From positions 598,944 to 662,943 of the forward strand of contig NZ_BMXJ01000001.1 in NCBI RefSeq assembly GCF_014651695.1: DNA of 64,000 nucleotides. Direction: 5' to 3'. A program made the translations under genes and the position numbers. Positions 15,985 through 23,845 of this stretch are shown one piece after another. The DNA is from Nocardiopsis terrae. Lineage in GTDB: Bacteria > Actinomycetota > Actinomycetes > Streptosporangiales > Streptosporangiaceae. Positions within the stretch are counted from its first letter, which is position 1. Every line of letters begins with the position of its first letter. The notes under the pieces are model-generated. The model was not told the DNA's origin and made no database searches. It saw only the letters and a list, made by a program, of their open reading frames with translations.

Positions 15985-16783
15985 GGACCCGGTCCCCGGC
16001 ACGACAGGTCCAGCGGATGTGTCCGGAGACGGCGAGGGGGTCGTCGGCCATCGGGATGTGCCCGGCCCCGATCAGCGACACCATTCGCGCCCCGGGTATC
16101 CGCCGGTGCGCGTGCCCGGCGCCGGAGGGCGGCAGCATCCGGTCCCGGTCGCCCCAGGCGACGGTGACCGGGCAGGGGATCGGGCGCGCCGTGAAGTCGT
16201 AGTCGGCGATACGGGGCACCAGCCGCACGTAGGAGCCGCCGGGTTCGAGCTCCCGGACGCCGAACCGGGCGGTCCTGGCCCCGGGGGACGCGGGGTCGCC
16301 GCGCAGGGCCCTGCGTGCGGCGGCCCGTGCGGGCGGGGTGTCGGCGAGCCGCTCCCGGACCGTCAGGGGGACGCGGGCGGCGAGGTTGGCCGCCAGGCCG
16401 GCCGTGCGCATGCCCCAGCGGGCGAACCTGTCGGAGAAACCGGCCGGGGAGAACACCGTCACCGAACCGGCGACCCCCTGGACCCCCAGTTCCAGGGCGA
16501 TGGAACCGCCCAGGGAGTTGCCCGCCAGGTGCGGGCGCTCGAAACCGTGGAGTTCACAGAACTCCCGCACCACCCGCACGAGGCTGGCCACGTCGTAGGA
16601 CTCGCTCCGATCCGGGGCCGGGGACTCGCCGAACCCCGGCAGGTCCACGGCGACGACCTCGTAGTCACCGGTCAGGCGGGGAGCCACGGCCCGCCAGCTC
16701 TGTCGGCGGTCGCCGAGCCCGTGCAGGAGGATCACCGGCCGGCCGCTGCCCCACCGGTCGTAGGCGATGTTTCCGGGGTTCAT
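15959..16783 (-). CDS. Alpha/beta-fold hydrolase
   Basis: A cytoplasmic serine hydrolase of 274 residues. The oxyanion-hole HGLGD is near residue 20, nucleophile elbow GNSLGGS holds Ser at about 92, acid Asp sits in WGDRDRM and His in GAGHIPM. The VDLPGFGESPAP segment is typical of haloalkane-dehalogenase/esterase-like members. There is no signal peptide. The 3' end overlaps the convergent antiporter gene by 26 bases. Substrate unknown. Confidence 0.85.
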   Translation of the reverse strand: MNPGNIAYDRWGSGRPVILLHGLGDRRQSWRAVAPRLTGDYEVVAVDLPGFGESPAPDRSESYDVASLVRVVREFCELHGFERPHLAGNSLGGSIALELGVQGVAGSVTVFSPAGFSDRFARWGMRTAGLAANLAARVPLTVRERLADTPPARAAARRALRGDPASPGARTARFGVRELEPGGSYVRLVPRIADYDFTARPIPCPVTVAWGDRDRMLPPSGAGHAHRRIPGARMVSLIGAGHIPMADDPLAVSGHIRWTCRAGDRVLSPSRVRS

Positions 16784-16895
16784 GCCACCGGTCTACCCGA
16801 AGCGCTCCGCCCCGCCGACGGCGACAGGCCGTGCGGCCGGGCCGGACCGGGAACCGGTTCGGCCGCCGTGGCGGGGCCCGGCCCCAGGAGGACCG

Positions 16896-18269
16896 TCAAC
16901 GCTGCCATGCCCACGGGCGGGGACGCGCCCCGGCCGCGCCGGGTACGCGCGGGGCAGCGGTCAGCAGCAGCCCGGACACCACGGCCACCAGGCCCAGCAC
17001 CGGGGCCAGACCGAAGCCCAGCCCGGCCACCGTCAGCGCCAGCAGGCCCCCGCCGATCAGCGCCGCGGCGACCAGCGCGCGCACCGTCCCGGGGTCGCCG
17101 CCCAGGACCTTCGGCGGCTCCTCGAACCGCACCGCCCAGTGCGCCAGCGGAAGGATCAGCGGCAGCAGGACCGCCACACCGAGCACGCCCCACAGCAGCC
17201 ACAGCCCGGTCATCGGCTCGGGCGTGTCGACGCCCAGGCCGTACACCAGGACCCCCGCGACCACGCTGATCGGGAGCATGTGCCACAGGTACACCGTCAT
17301 CAGCTGCGGCGAGACCCTGTCCAGCATCCTCGCCGGTCCGGAACGGTCCGTCCACGCGGCGATCCGGTCCCGGAGCAGCATCGCGACCCCGACCTGTACC
17401 GCGCCCACCGCGGCCAGCACCAGGGTCGGCGGGGCCACGTTCGAGTTCTCGGCGGCGAACACGCCGGTCATGTTCAGCGAGTAGGGCCCCGCGGCCACCA
17501 GGACCACGGCGGCGACGGCACCGGCACCGGCGAACCACGCCGCGTGGGAGCGGCGGATCGCCCCCGTCGCGTAACGGAAGCCGAGCTGGTGCACGGCCAG
17601 CCAGACGAACGCCACGTTGAGGAAGCCGAAGGCGTCCACACCGGACGCGTACCGGGCCAGGTCGACGAGCACGGCACCGGTCAGCAGGCCGGCCGGGACC
17701 CACCAGCCGAACCGGTCCTGCGCGGCCGCCAGCAGCGGCGTGGCCACGACCACCAGCACGTACGTGGCCAGGAACCACAGCACCATGCCCGCGGCGCCCG
17801 CACCGACCAGCACCGGCTGCTCGGGGGCCCCGGCCAGCACCAGCAGGTGGCAGGCGAGGATCCACACCACCGCGAGGGGAACCACCGGCCACGCCAGCCT
17901 CCGCAGCCGCTTGGCCCACCAGACCGAGGCGGACTCCCCGCGGGCCGAGGCCGAACGCCAGCTGATCAGGTTCGCGGCACCGCCCACGAAGAAGATCAGC
18001 GGCATGACCTGCGAGACCCAGGTCAGCGCGAAGCCGCCCGGGGTGCTCAGGACGCTGCCCGCGGCGAGTTCGCCCTCGGACTGCACGGTCAGTACCGGCA
18101 ACCACCAGTGCTGGGCGACCACCAGGACCATGACGAACAGGCGCAGGGCGTCGAGGAAGCGGTCGCGTCCCCCGCCCGGCCGGGGCGAGGTGCGCACCGG
18201 TACGGCGGCGCGGCCCGGGGCGGGGGCGGGGGGCCTGCCCCCGTCTGTCGGTTCGACGGTCACGGTCAT
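16896..18269 (-). CDS. Acyltransferase 3 family membrane protein
   Basis: A polytopic membrane acyltransferase (OafA/OatA-type) of 457 residues with about ten membrane segments after a Pro-rich cytoplasmic N-tail. The family's RDRFLDALRLFVMVLVVAQH start motif is clear; this His and Arg belong to the catalytic face. Such enzymes transfer acetyl or other acyl groups to surface polysaccharides or lipids. ATG 18269 is preferred (AAGGAG, 9-base spacing) over the longer frame. A palindrome GTGTCGACAC lies at 18354-18363 upstream. Acceptor unknown. Confidence 0.85.
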   Translation of the reverse strand: MTVTVEPTDGGRPPAPAPGRAAVPVRTSPRPGGGRDRFLDALRLFVMVLVVAQHWWLPVLTVQSEGELAAGSVLSTPGGFALTWVSQVMPLIFFVGGAANLISWRSASARGESASVWWAKRLRRLAWPVVPLAVVWILACHLLVLAGAPEQPVLVGAGAAGMVLWFLATYVLVVVATPLLAAAQDRFGWWVPAGLLTGAVLVDLARYASGVDAFGFLNVAFVWLAVHQLGFRYATGAIRRSHAAWFAGAGAVAAVVLVAAGPYSLNMTGVFAAENSNVAPPTLVLAAVGAVQVGVAMLLRDRIAAWTDRSGPARMLDRVSPQLMTVYLWHMLPISVVAGVLVYGLGVDTPEPMTGLWLLWGVLGVAVLLPLILPLAHWAVRFEEPPKVLGGDPGTVRALVAAALIGGGLLALTVAGLGFGLAPVLGLVAVVSGLLLTAAPRVPGAAGARPRPWAWQR

Positions 18270-18588
18270 CGGCTGTCGCTCCTTGGTTCTACCGGACTCG
18301 GGCCGACCCGGGTACGCGGCGGTGCCCTCGTCGTACTGCCCGGGGTCAGGGGGGTGTCGACACGTTCCGGTGCGCCGTGTCCACGAACGCACACCGGTAC
18401 GGGTCCTCGAGACGGTGACGCGTCGTCGGAAACGACACTAGGTGCGACGACGGGGTGCTGGCGAGGGCCCTGGAACCCCTCCCGTCCCCACGGCCCACCC
18501 GACCTCGGGAGGTGGTGCCAGCACTACCGGCGCTCCGGCGGCACCGGCGGGAGGGGGCCGTTCGGGCCCGGACGCGGTCAGGGCACGC
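18270..18588. other. Intergenic region upstream of the acyltransferase gene
   Basis: This 319-base gap has no credible gene. It holds the 10-bp palindrome GTGTCGACAC (18354-18363). It also holds a larger inverted arrangement in which GTGCTGGC (18455-18462) pairs with GCCAGCAC (18517-18524) around an inner CCTCCCG/CGGGAGG pair, possibly the nadE terminator. Confidence 0.45.
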
Positions 18589-19419
18589 TCAGGGCGCCGT
18601 GGGCAGGGCCCGCTTGTGGGCGGTCAGGCGGTAGCGGTCGACGAGGGTGCGTGCCACCTGGTCGGAGACCGGGAGGCCTTCGAGGAAGTCGTCGATCTGA
18701 TCGTAGGTGAGGCCCAGCGCCTCCTCGTCGGGCTTCTGCGGGGTGAGCGTCTCCAGGTCGGCCGTGGGTACCTTGCGCACCAGGTCGTCCGGGGCGCCCA
18801 ACCGGGCGGCGACCGCGCGCACCCGGCGCTTGGTCAGACCGGTCAGGGGGACCAGGTCCGCCCCTCCGTCACCGTACTTGGTGAAGAAGCCGGTGACCGC
18901 CTCGGCGGCGTGGTCGGTGCCGACCACGAGGCCGCGCAGCCCGCCCGAGACCGCGTACTGGGCGATCATCCGCTGCCGGGCCTTGATGTTGCCGACCACG
19001 AAGTCCTCCGCGGCGGCGTCGGCGTAGACCATGCCCGACTCGGTGAGCGAGGCCGCCATGGCGTCGGTGGCCGCCCGCACGTCCACGGTCAGGCAGCGGT
19101 CGGGGGAGGTGAACTCGACCGCCCGGGCGGCGTCCTCCTCGTCCTTCTGGGCGCCGTAGGGCAGGCGCATCGCCACGTACTCGGCCGTGTGCCCGGCCTC
19201 CCGGGCCCGGTCGACGGCCAGGCGGCACAGGCGTCCGGCCGTGAGCGAGTCCACCCCGCCGCTGATCCCCAGGACCAGGGCGCGGGCGCCGGTCGTGGTG
19301 AGCCTCTCGGCGAGGAAGGCCGCGCGGCGCCCGATCTCGGCGTCGGCGTCGAAGCTCTCGGGAACCTCGAGGTCGCGGATGATCTCGCGACGCTCCTGGC
19401 TCAGCTCGGTCTCGGTCAC
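18589..19419 (-). CDS. nadE: NH3-dependent NAD+ synthetase
   Basis: It amidates nicotinic acid adenine dinucleotide to NAD+ with ATP and ammonia. The 276 residues match the short ammonia-dependent class (E. coli NadE is 275) with no glutaminase domain. The ATP pyrophosphatase loop LGISGGVDSLTAGRLC is at residues 48-63. GNIKARQRMI and the FTKYGDGGADLVPLTGLTKRRV block follow in the usual order, and the C-terminal KPDEEALGLTYDQIDDFL segment is conserved. GTG 19419 is chosen (GGGAG 6 bases upstream, right length) over ATG 19443. Confidence 0.94.
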   Translation of the reverse strand: MTETELSQERREIIRDLEVPESFDADAEIGRRAAFLAERLTTTGARALVLGISGGVDSLTAGRLCRLAVDRAREAGHTAEYVAMRLPYGAQKDEEDAARAVEFTSPDRCLTVDVRAATDAMAASLTESGMVYADAAAEDFVVGNIKARQRMIAQYAVSGGLRGLVVGTDHAAEAVTGFFTKYGDGGADLVPLTGLTKRRVRAVAARLGAPDDLVRKVPTADLETLTPQKPDEEALGLTYDQIDDFLEGLPVSDQVARTLVDRYRLTAHKRALPTAP

Positions 19420-19525
19420 GTGCGCTCCCTGCGTGTGGTGCATGCGTTCCCCGATTATCACCCGTACCGGGGGGCGCTTCAGCACCCGGGGCGGGGGTCG
19501 CCCGGGTGTTCGGCCCCCGAACGGC

Positions 19526-20110
19526 TCAGGCGTCGGAGCGCAGGCGGCGGGCGAACCGCTCGTAGTCCACCACCAGGCCGTTGCCGTCCACGGACAGCCG
19601 GTACTCGCCGTGGAGGGGGTCCCGGTAGGTGTACCGCTCCAGGCCGTCCTCGGCCGGATACCGGGTGTAGCGCTGGCGGACGCGGCGGACCCGCAGGGAG
19701 GGGATGTCGATCCACACCACCGCGATGTCCCGGTGCTCGCCGGGGCGCAGCCCGAGGCGGCGGATGGGGAGCGTGTTCGTCAGGGGGGTGGCGGCGACGT
19801 CGACGTCCAGGCATCCCACCAGCTCGGCGAGGGGGCGGCCGTCGGCGTCGGTCCAGTGGCCGTCCTGGGCCCGGAGGGTGACCGACTCCGGGCCGGAGGC
19901 GGACAGCACCTCGGCCCGGACCTCACGGGTCGTCCAGGCCAGGTCCGTGCGGACGGTGAAGCGGGTGAAGAAGCGCTCCTCCCCCTCCACCACGGTCTCC
20001 CCCGCCTCCAACCGGTGGCCGTCCGGTTCGGGCAGGAGCGTGCCGAGCCCCAGACCCTCGGGGACGTCGGTGCGGGTCCAGGCTGCCGGGTGTTCCGTCA
20101 GTGACGACAT
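19526..20110 (-). CDS. Putative glycolipid-binding family protein (PF06475-like)
   Basis: A soluble 194-residue protein of the putative glycolipid-binding family named after a Pseudomonas structure. Recognisable features are the W-rich start (AAWTRTDVPEGLGLG), the strand pair TRFTVRTDLAWTTREVRAE, the invariant CLDVDVAATPLTNTLPIRRL block and VVWIDIPSLRVRRVRQRYTR. There is no signal peptide or membrane segment. It sits between nadE and putP on the same strand with clear gaps, so it is probably its own unit. Biological role is unknown. Confidence 0.78.
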   Translation of the reverse strand: MSSLTEHPAAWTRTDVPEGLGLGTLLPEPDGHRLEAGETVVEGEERFFTRFTVRTDLAWTTREVRAEVLSASGPESVTLRAQDGHWTDADGRPLAELVGCLDVDVAATPLTNTLPIRRLGLRPGEHRDIAVVWIDIPSLRVRRVRQRYTRYPAEDGLERYTYRDPLHGEYRLSVDGNGLVVDYERFARRLRSDA

Positions 20111-20154
20111 GTCACCGTTCTACCGTTCCCGGGCGGGGGGCGCCAGAGCGCCAG

Positions 20155-20184
20155 CGGCCCCGTGCCGCATGCGACACGGGGCCG
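20155..20184 (-). terminator. Terminator of putP
   Basis: A perfect 10-bp stem CGGCCCCGTG (20155-20164) pairs with CACGGGGCCG (20175-20184), 72 bases after the putP stop. The 10-base loop contains GCATGC. Confidence 0.65.
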
Positions 20185-20255
20185 GAAGCCGTTCGTTACG
20201 GGCCCGGGGCCGCCATCCCCGCGGGGCGCGGGACCCGGGCCGGAGGAAGCCGGGG

Positions 20256-21827
20256 TCAGGCGGTCGGTTCGGCCGCCGGGGCGCGGCCCTCCCCGATCTC
20301 GCGGACGACCTTGTCGAAGTCCTCCTCCATCTGCGCGCTGACCCGGCCGAGGCCGTTGAGGGCGAAGATGGCGACGAAGCTCAGGATGACGGCGGGCACC
20401 ATGGCGTACAGGCCGGTTTCGAGGTAGGCGCCGTCGACGATGTCCCAGATGATGGCGGTCGCGCCGCCGACGACCATGCCCGCGAGCGCACCGACCCAGG
20501 TCATGCGCTTCCAGAACAGGGCCAGCAGCAGGACCGGGCCGAACCCGGCGCCGAAGCCCGCCCAGGCGTAGCCGACCAGGTCCATGACGGACTGGTTGCC
20601 CCACAGGGCCACACCGGCGGCGACCGCCGCGACGGCGACCACGGTGCCGCGGCTGATCCACAGCAGCGACCTGGGGGAGGCGTTCTCGTTCACGAAGGCC
20701 TTGTAGCCGTCCTCGGTGAGCGTCGAGGCGGCCACCAGGAGCTGGGAGTCTGCGGTGCTCATCACGGCGGCGAGGATGGCGGCCAGCAGGAGGCCGGCGA
20801 CCAGCGGGTGCGTCAGCGCCTCGATCAGGCGCGGGAAGACCTGCTCGGGAGTGTCGAGCGGGGTGTCGAAGTAGGCGATGCCGATGAAGCCGACCACGAC
20901 GGCCAGGGCCATCGCGGAGACCGCCCAGGCCACGCTGACGAAACCGGCCTTGGGGATGTCCCTGACCGAGCGGATGCCCATGAAGCGGGCCAGGATGTGC
21001 GGCTGGCCGAAGTAGCCGAAGCCCCAGGCCAGACCGGAGACGATGACGACCCAGCCGAGGGTCTCGGTGGAGACCCAGGCGCCGGTGTCGGTGTCCAGGG
21101 CGGTGCCGCCCACCGCGGACAGCAGGTCGTCGCCCCTGCCCGCGACCCCGTCGGCGAGACCGGAGAACCCGCCGATGGCGGTGAGGGCCATCACCGGGAC
21201 GACCAGCAGGGCGGCCCACATCATGACGGCCTGGATCACGTCGGTGTAGGAGACCGCGAGGAACCCGCCGAGCACCGTGTAGAGCACGACGATGCTGACG
21301 CCGATGACGATGGCCGGGGCCGGGGACAGACCGAAGACCTGGTCGAAGAGGGCGGCCATCGCGACGAGGCCGGAGGCGACGTAGAAGAAGTAGAAGACGA
21401 TGATGAGCACGGCCGAGACGGCGCGCAGGGCGCGTGAGCGGTCGTTGAAGCGGTTCTCCAGGAAGGAGGAGAGCGTCAGCGAGTCGGACTCACCACCGAA
21501 ACGGGAGTCGCTGACCCGCTCGGTGTAGACCCGCAGGCGCGGGGCGATGAGGATCCAACTGCCCGCGAATCCCGCTGCCAGACCGACGGCGATCCAGGCC
21601 TCTCCGAGACCGGAGACGTAGATGGCTCCGGGGAGCCCCAGCAGCAGCCAGCCGCTGAAGTCGCTGGCGTTGGCGCTCAGGCCGGCGACCCAGCTGTTGA
21701 GCTGCCGCCCACCGAGCACGAAGTCGGACTGCGAGACGGTCCTCCGGTAGACCCAGAGTCCGATGGCCACCATGACGGCGAGGTACACGCCGAAGGTCGC
21801 GACTGACGCGAGCGTGGAGTCGTTCAC
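20256..21827 (-). CDS. putP: Sodium/proline symporter
   Basis: A solute:sodium symporter family protein of 523 residues with thirteen expected membrane segments. The conserved SANASDFSGWLLLGLPGAIYVSG block lies in helix 2 and carries the Na+ and proline ligands. GGFLAVSYTDVIQAVMMW, SRWSP-like RSLLWISRGTVV and the late TADSQLLVAAS segment also match PutP. GTG 21827 is chosen because AGGAGG precedes it by 6 bases; the longer frame is unsupported. A terminator follows at 20155-20184. Confidence 0.92.
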   Translation of the reverse strand: MNDSTLASVATFGVYLAVMVAIGLWVYRRTVSQSDFVLGGRQLNSWVAGLSANASDFSGWLLLGLPGAIYVSGLGEAWIAVGLAAGFAGSWILIAPRLRVYTERVSDSRFGGESDSLTLSSFLENRFNDRSRALRAVSAVLIIVFYFFYVASGLVAMAALFDQVFGLSPAPAIVIGVSIVVLYTVLGGFLAVSYTDVIQAVMMWAALLVVPVMALTAIGGFSGLADGVAGRGDDLLSAVGGTALDTDTGAWVSTETLGWVVIVSGLAWGFGYFGQPHILARFMGIRSVRDIPKAGFVSVAWAVSAMALAVVVGFIGIAYFDTPLDTPEQVFPRLIEALTHPLVAGLLLAAILAAVMSTADSQLLVAASTLTEDGYKAFVNENASPRSLLWISRGTVVAVAAVAAGVALWGNQSVMDLVGYAWAGFGAGFGPVLLLALFWKRMTWVGALAGMVVGGATAIIWDIVDGAYLETGLYAMVPAVILSFVAIFALNGLGRVSAQMEEDFDKVVREIGEGRAPAAEPTA

Positions 21828-22165
21828 CCGTCTCCTCCTTTCCTTTGGGGCGCGGCAACTGTGCTCACGCGCGCTTGACGAACTTTGTCCGTGATCATCA
21901 CCCCTCGTAGCCCGGATCACAATGCCCCGTGTGTGGAACAACACCTGTTCGAGACCTCACCGAGTTGTTGACCAGGCATTATTGTCCGCTTGGCCATCGT
22001 CGGGAACGCCCGTTTGTCTGATCGGACATACACGACATCCGGTAATCGGACCCCTGACTGTTCGGGTTCCGTGGCGGCTGGGGCGCGTGTTCGGCCGGGG
22101 ATCCGGCCCGCCGAAGATGGCGGGAGAAGGTGGTGGGCGAGGGCGAGGGGGGCTACCGTTACGGC
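21828..22165. other. Divergent region between putP and a small zinc-ribbon gene
   Basis: A 338-base gap without a gene. It contains the near-palindrome TGTCTGATCGGACA (22015-22028) and related GTTGTTGACC/TGTTGTTCC segments that could be operators for putP. No confident -35/-10 pair was found. Confidence 0.4.
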
Positions 22166-22351
22166 ATGGACGCACAGCCCGCCGCCATCCGCGCCCGCAG
22201 CATAGGACCGTCCGGGATCTGTCCTCGCGGGGAACACGACTGGCAGCCCTCGTCACCCGGTTCGGCCCGACACCTGTGCACCAAGTGCAACTCGATGATG
22301 ACCCGGAACTACACCCCGGACCCGGTCCCGGCGGCCCCGCAGGCGGACTGA
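22166..22351 (+). CDS. Small Cys/His protein (61 aa), possible zinc ribbon
   Basis: A 61-residue protein with CPRGEHDW followed 19 residues later by HLCTKCN, spacing that fits one zinc site. Third-codon-position GC is high and the Cys-x2-Cys knuckle supports a real gene. The Shine-Dalgarno is weak (GAGGGGGGC about 12 bases upstream of the ATG). I do not recognise a named family. It ends 61 bases before the 62-bp palindrome. Confidence 0.6.
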   Translation: MDAQPAAIRARSIGPSGICPRGEHDWQPSSPGSARHLCTKCNSMMTRNYTPDPVPAAPQAD

Positions 22352-22412
22352 CCCGGCCCCGTCCCGACAGGTCCCGGAAGAGTGCCCGCTGCTTCCGAAA
22401 CCATCCAAACCG

Positions 22413-22474
22413 CGGTGATCTTGCTACCAGGGGCAACTTCGGCGCCGAAGTTGCCCCTGGTAGCAAGATCACCG
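22413..22474. repeat. 62-bp perfect palindrome
   Basis: Two 31-base arms with no spacer, centred between 22443 and 22444 in GGCGCC. The arms run outward through GAAGTTGCCCC and TAGCAAGATCACC. Every position pairs until 22412/22475. Base composition is lower in GC than the flanks. It lies between the 3' ends of the small zinc-ribbon gene and nrdB. If transcribed it would form a very long hairpin and could stop transcription in both directions. Confidence 0.95.
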
Positions 22475-22558
22475 GGAAGAATGGGCCGCTGCGCCCCGGG
22501 CGGACACCGCGCAACCGACGTCCGCGCCCTGCTCACGGACGGCACACCCACCACCCGG

Positions 22559-22594
22559 CCCCGGACACGCGAACGGCCCCGGACACGCGAACGG
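22559..22594. repeat. Tandem 18-bp repeat, two copies
   Basis: CCCCGGACACGCGAACGG occurs at 22559-22576 and again directly at 22577-22594. The second copy runs into the nrdB terminator stem. Confidence 0.85.
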
Positions 22595-22624
22595 CCCGGG
22601 GCGCGCGCCCGCCCCGGGCCGTTC
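22589..22624 (-). terminator. Terminator of the nrdAB operon
   Basis: A 15-bp perfect stem (22589-22603 with 22610-22624; core AACGGCCCGGGGCG) closes a 6-base loop, 33 bases after the nrdB stop on the minus strand. There is no T-run. Confidence 0.75.
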
Positions 22625-22656
22625 AGGGGAGAACCAGCGCTCTCCCCGGAGAGGAC

Positions 22657-23739
22657 CTAGTCCCAGTCCAGGCCGCCACCCGTCTGGTACTCGATCACTC
22701 GGGTCTCGAAGAAGTTCTTCTCCTTCTGGAGGTCCATCATCTCCGACATCCACGGGAACGGGTTCTCCGTCTCACCGAAGATCGGGGCCAGACCGATCTG
22801 CTCGGCGCGGCGGTCGGTGATGAAGTGCATGTACTTCTCGCACAGCTCGGAGTTGAGCCCCAGCACGCCGCGCGGCATGGTCTCGCGGCCGTAGGCCACC
22901 TCCAGCTCGCAGGCCTCGGTGAGCATCTGCCGGACCTCGGCCTGGAACTCCTCGCTCCACAGGTGCGGGTTCTCGATCTTGATCTGGTTGATCACGTCGA
23001 TGCCGAAGTTCAGGTGGATCGACTCGTCGCGCAGGATGTACTGGTACTGCTCGGCGATACCGACCATCTTGTTGCGGCGGCCCAGCGACAGGATCTGCGC
23101 GAAGCCCGTGTAGAACCACATGCCCTCGAAGATCACGTAGAACGCGACCAGGTCACGCAGGAAGGCCTGGTCGGCCTCGGGCGTACCGGTGCGGAACTCC
23201 GGGTCCTCCAGGTTCTGGGTGTACTTGAGCGCCCAGGCGTCCTTCGCGGTGATCGAGGGGACCTCGCGGTACATGTTGAAGAGCTCGCCCTCGTCCAGGC
23301 CCAGGCTCTCGCAGATGTACTGGAAGGTGTGCGTGTGCACGGCCTCCTCGAAGGCCTGGCGCAGCAGGTACTGGCGGCACTCCGGGTTGGTCAGTTGGCG
23401 GTACACGGCCAGGACGATGTTGTTCGCCACCAGCGACTCGGCGGTCGCGAAGAAACCGAGGTTGCGCTTGAGCATGAGGCGCTCGTCCTCGCTCAGCCCG
23501 TCCTTGGACTTCCACAGCGCGATGTCGGCCTGCATCGCGACCTCGGTGGGCATCCAGTGGTTGTTGCACCCGGCCAGGTACTTGTCCCACGCCCAGGTGT
23601 ACTTGAGGGGCAGCAGCTGGTTGACGTCGGCGCGGGCGTTGATCATCGACTTGTCGTCGACGTTCACGCGCTCGGCGTCGCGCTCGATCTCGCCCAGGCC
23701 GCTGGTGGCGGCGGCGCTGTTCTCGGAAACCGCGGTCAT
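22657..23739 (-). CDS. nrdB: Class I ribonucleotide reductase small subunit, class Ic type (no radical Tyr)
   Basis: The R2 subunit of aerobic ribonucleoside-diphosphate reductase, 360 residues. Metal-ligand spacing is intact: Glu101 (ATAES), Glu132 and His135 in EEAVHTHTF, and a later [11 protein letters not shown] block with Glu/His. Phe139 stands exactly where E. coli R2 has the radical Tyr122 (His plus four), and the first carboxylate is Glu rather than Asp. Both are hallmarks of the Chlamydia-like class Ic subunit, which uses a Mn(IV)/Fe(III) cofactor. The conserved C-terminal tail ends GGGLDWD. It follows nrdA by 106 bases with a shared direction. Confidence 0.95.
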   Translation of the reverse strand: MTAVSENSAAATSGLGEIERDAERVNVDDKSMINARADVNQLLPLKYTWAWDKYLAGCNNHWMPTEVAMQADIALWKSKDGLSEDERLMLKRNLGFFATAESLVANNIVLAVYRQLTNPECRQYLLRQAFEEAVHTHTFQYICESLGLDEGELFNMYREVPSITAKDAWALKYTQNLEDPEFRTGTPEADQAFLRDLVAFYVIFEGMWFYTGFAQILSLGRRNKMVGIAEQYQYILRDESIHLNFGIDVINQIKIENPHLWSEEFQAEVRQMLTEACELEVAYGRETMPRGVLGLNSELCEKYMHFITDRRAEQIGLAPIFGETENPFPWMSEMMDLQKEKNFFETRVIEYQTGGGLDWD

Positions 23740-23845
23740 GCTCGGTACTTTTCCGTTCTCCGGTCGTGCCGGTGTCGTCTCGGGGAGGGGCTGTGCCGTC
23801 GGGGGAGGGCGCCCGCCGCGCTCGGCGGGCGCCCGGCCGGGCCCG

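Larger units (their letters stand above)
22352..22656. other. Convergent intergenic region rich in repeats
   Basis: These 305 bases contain the 62-bp palindrome (22413-22474), two tandem copies of CCCCGGACACGCGAACGG (22559-22594) and the nrdB terminator hairpin (22589-22624). No gene is seen. Confidence 0.7.
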
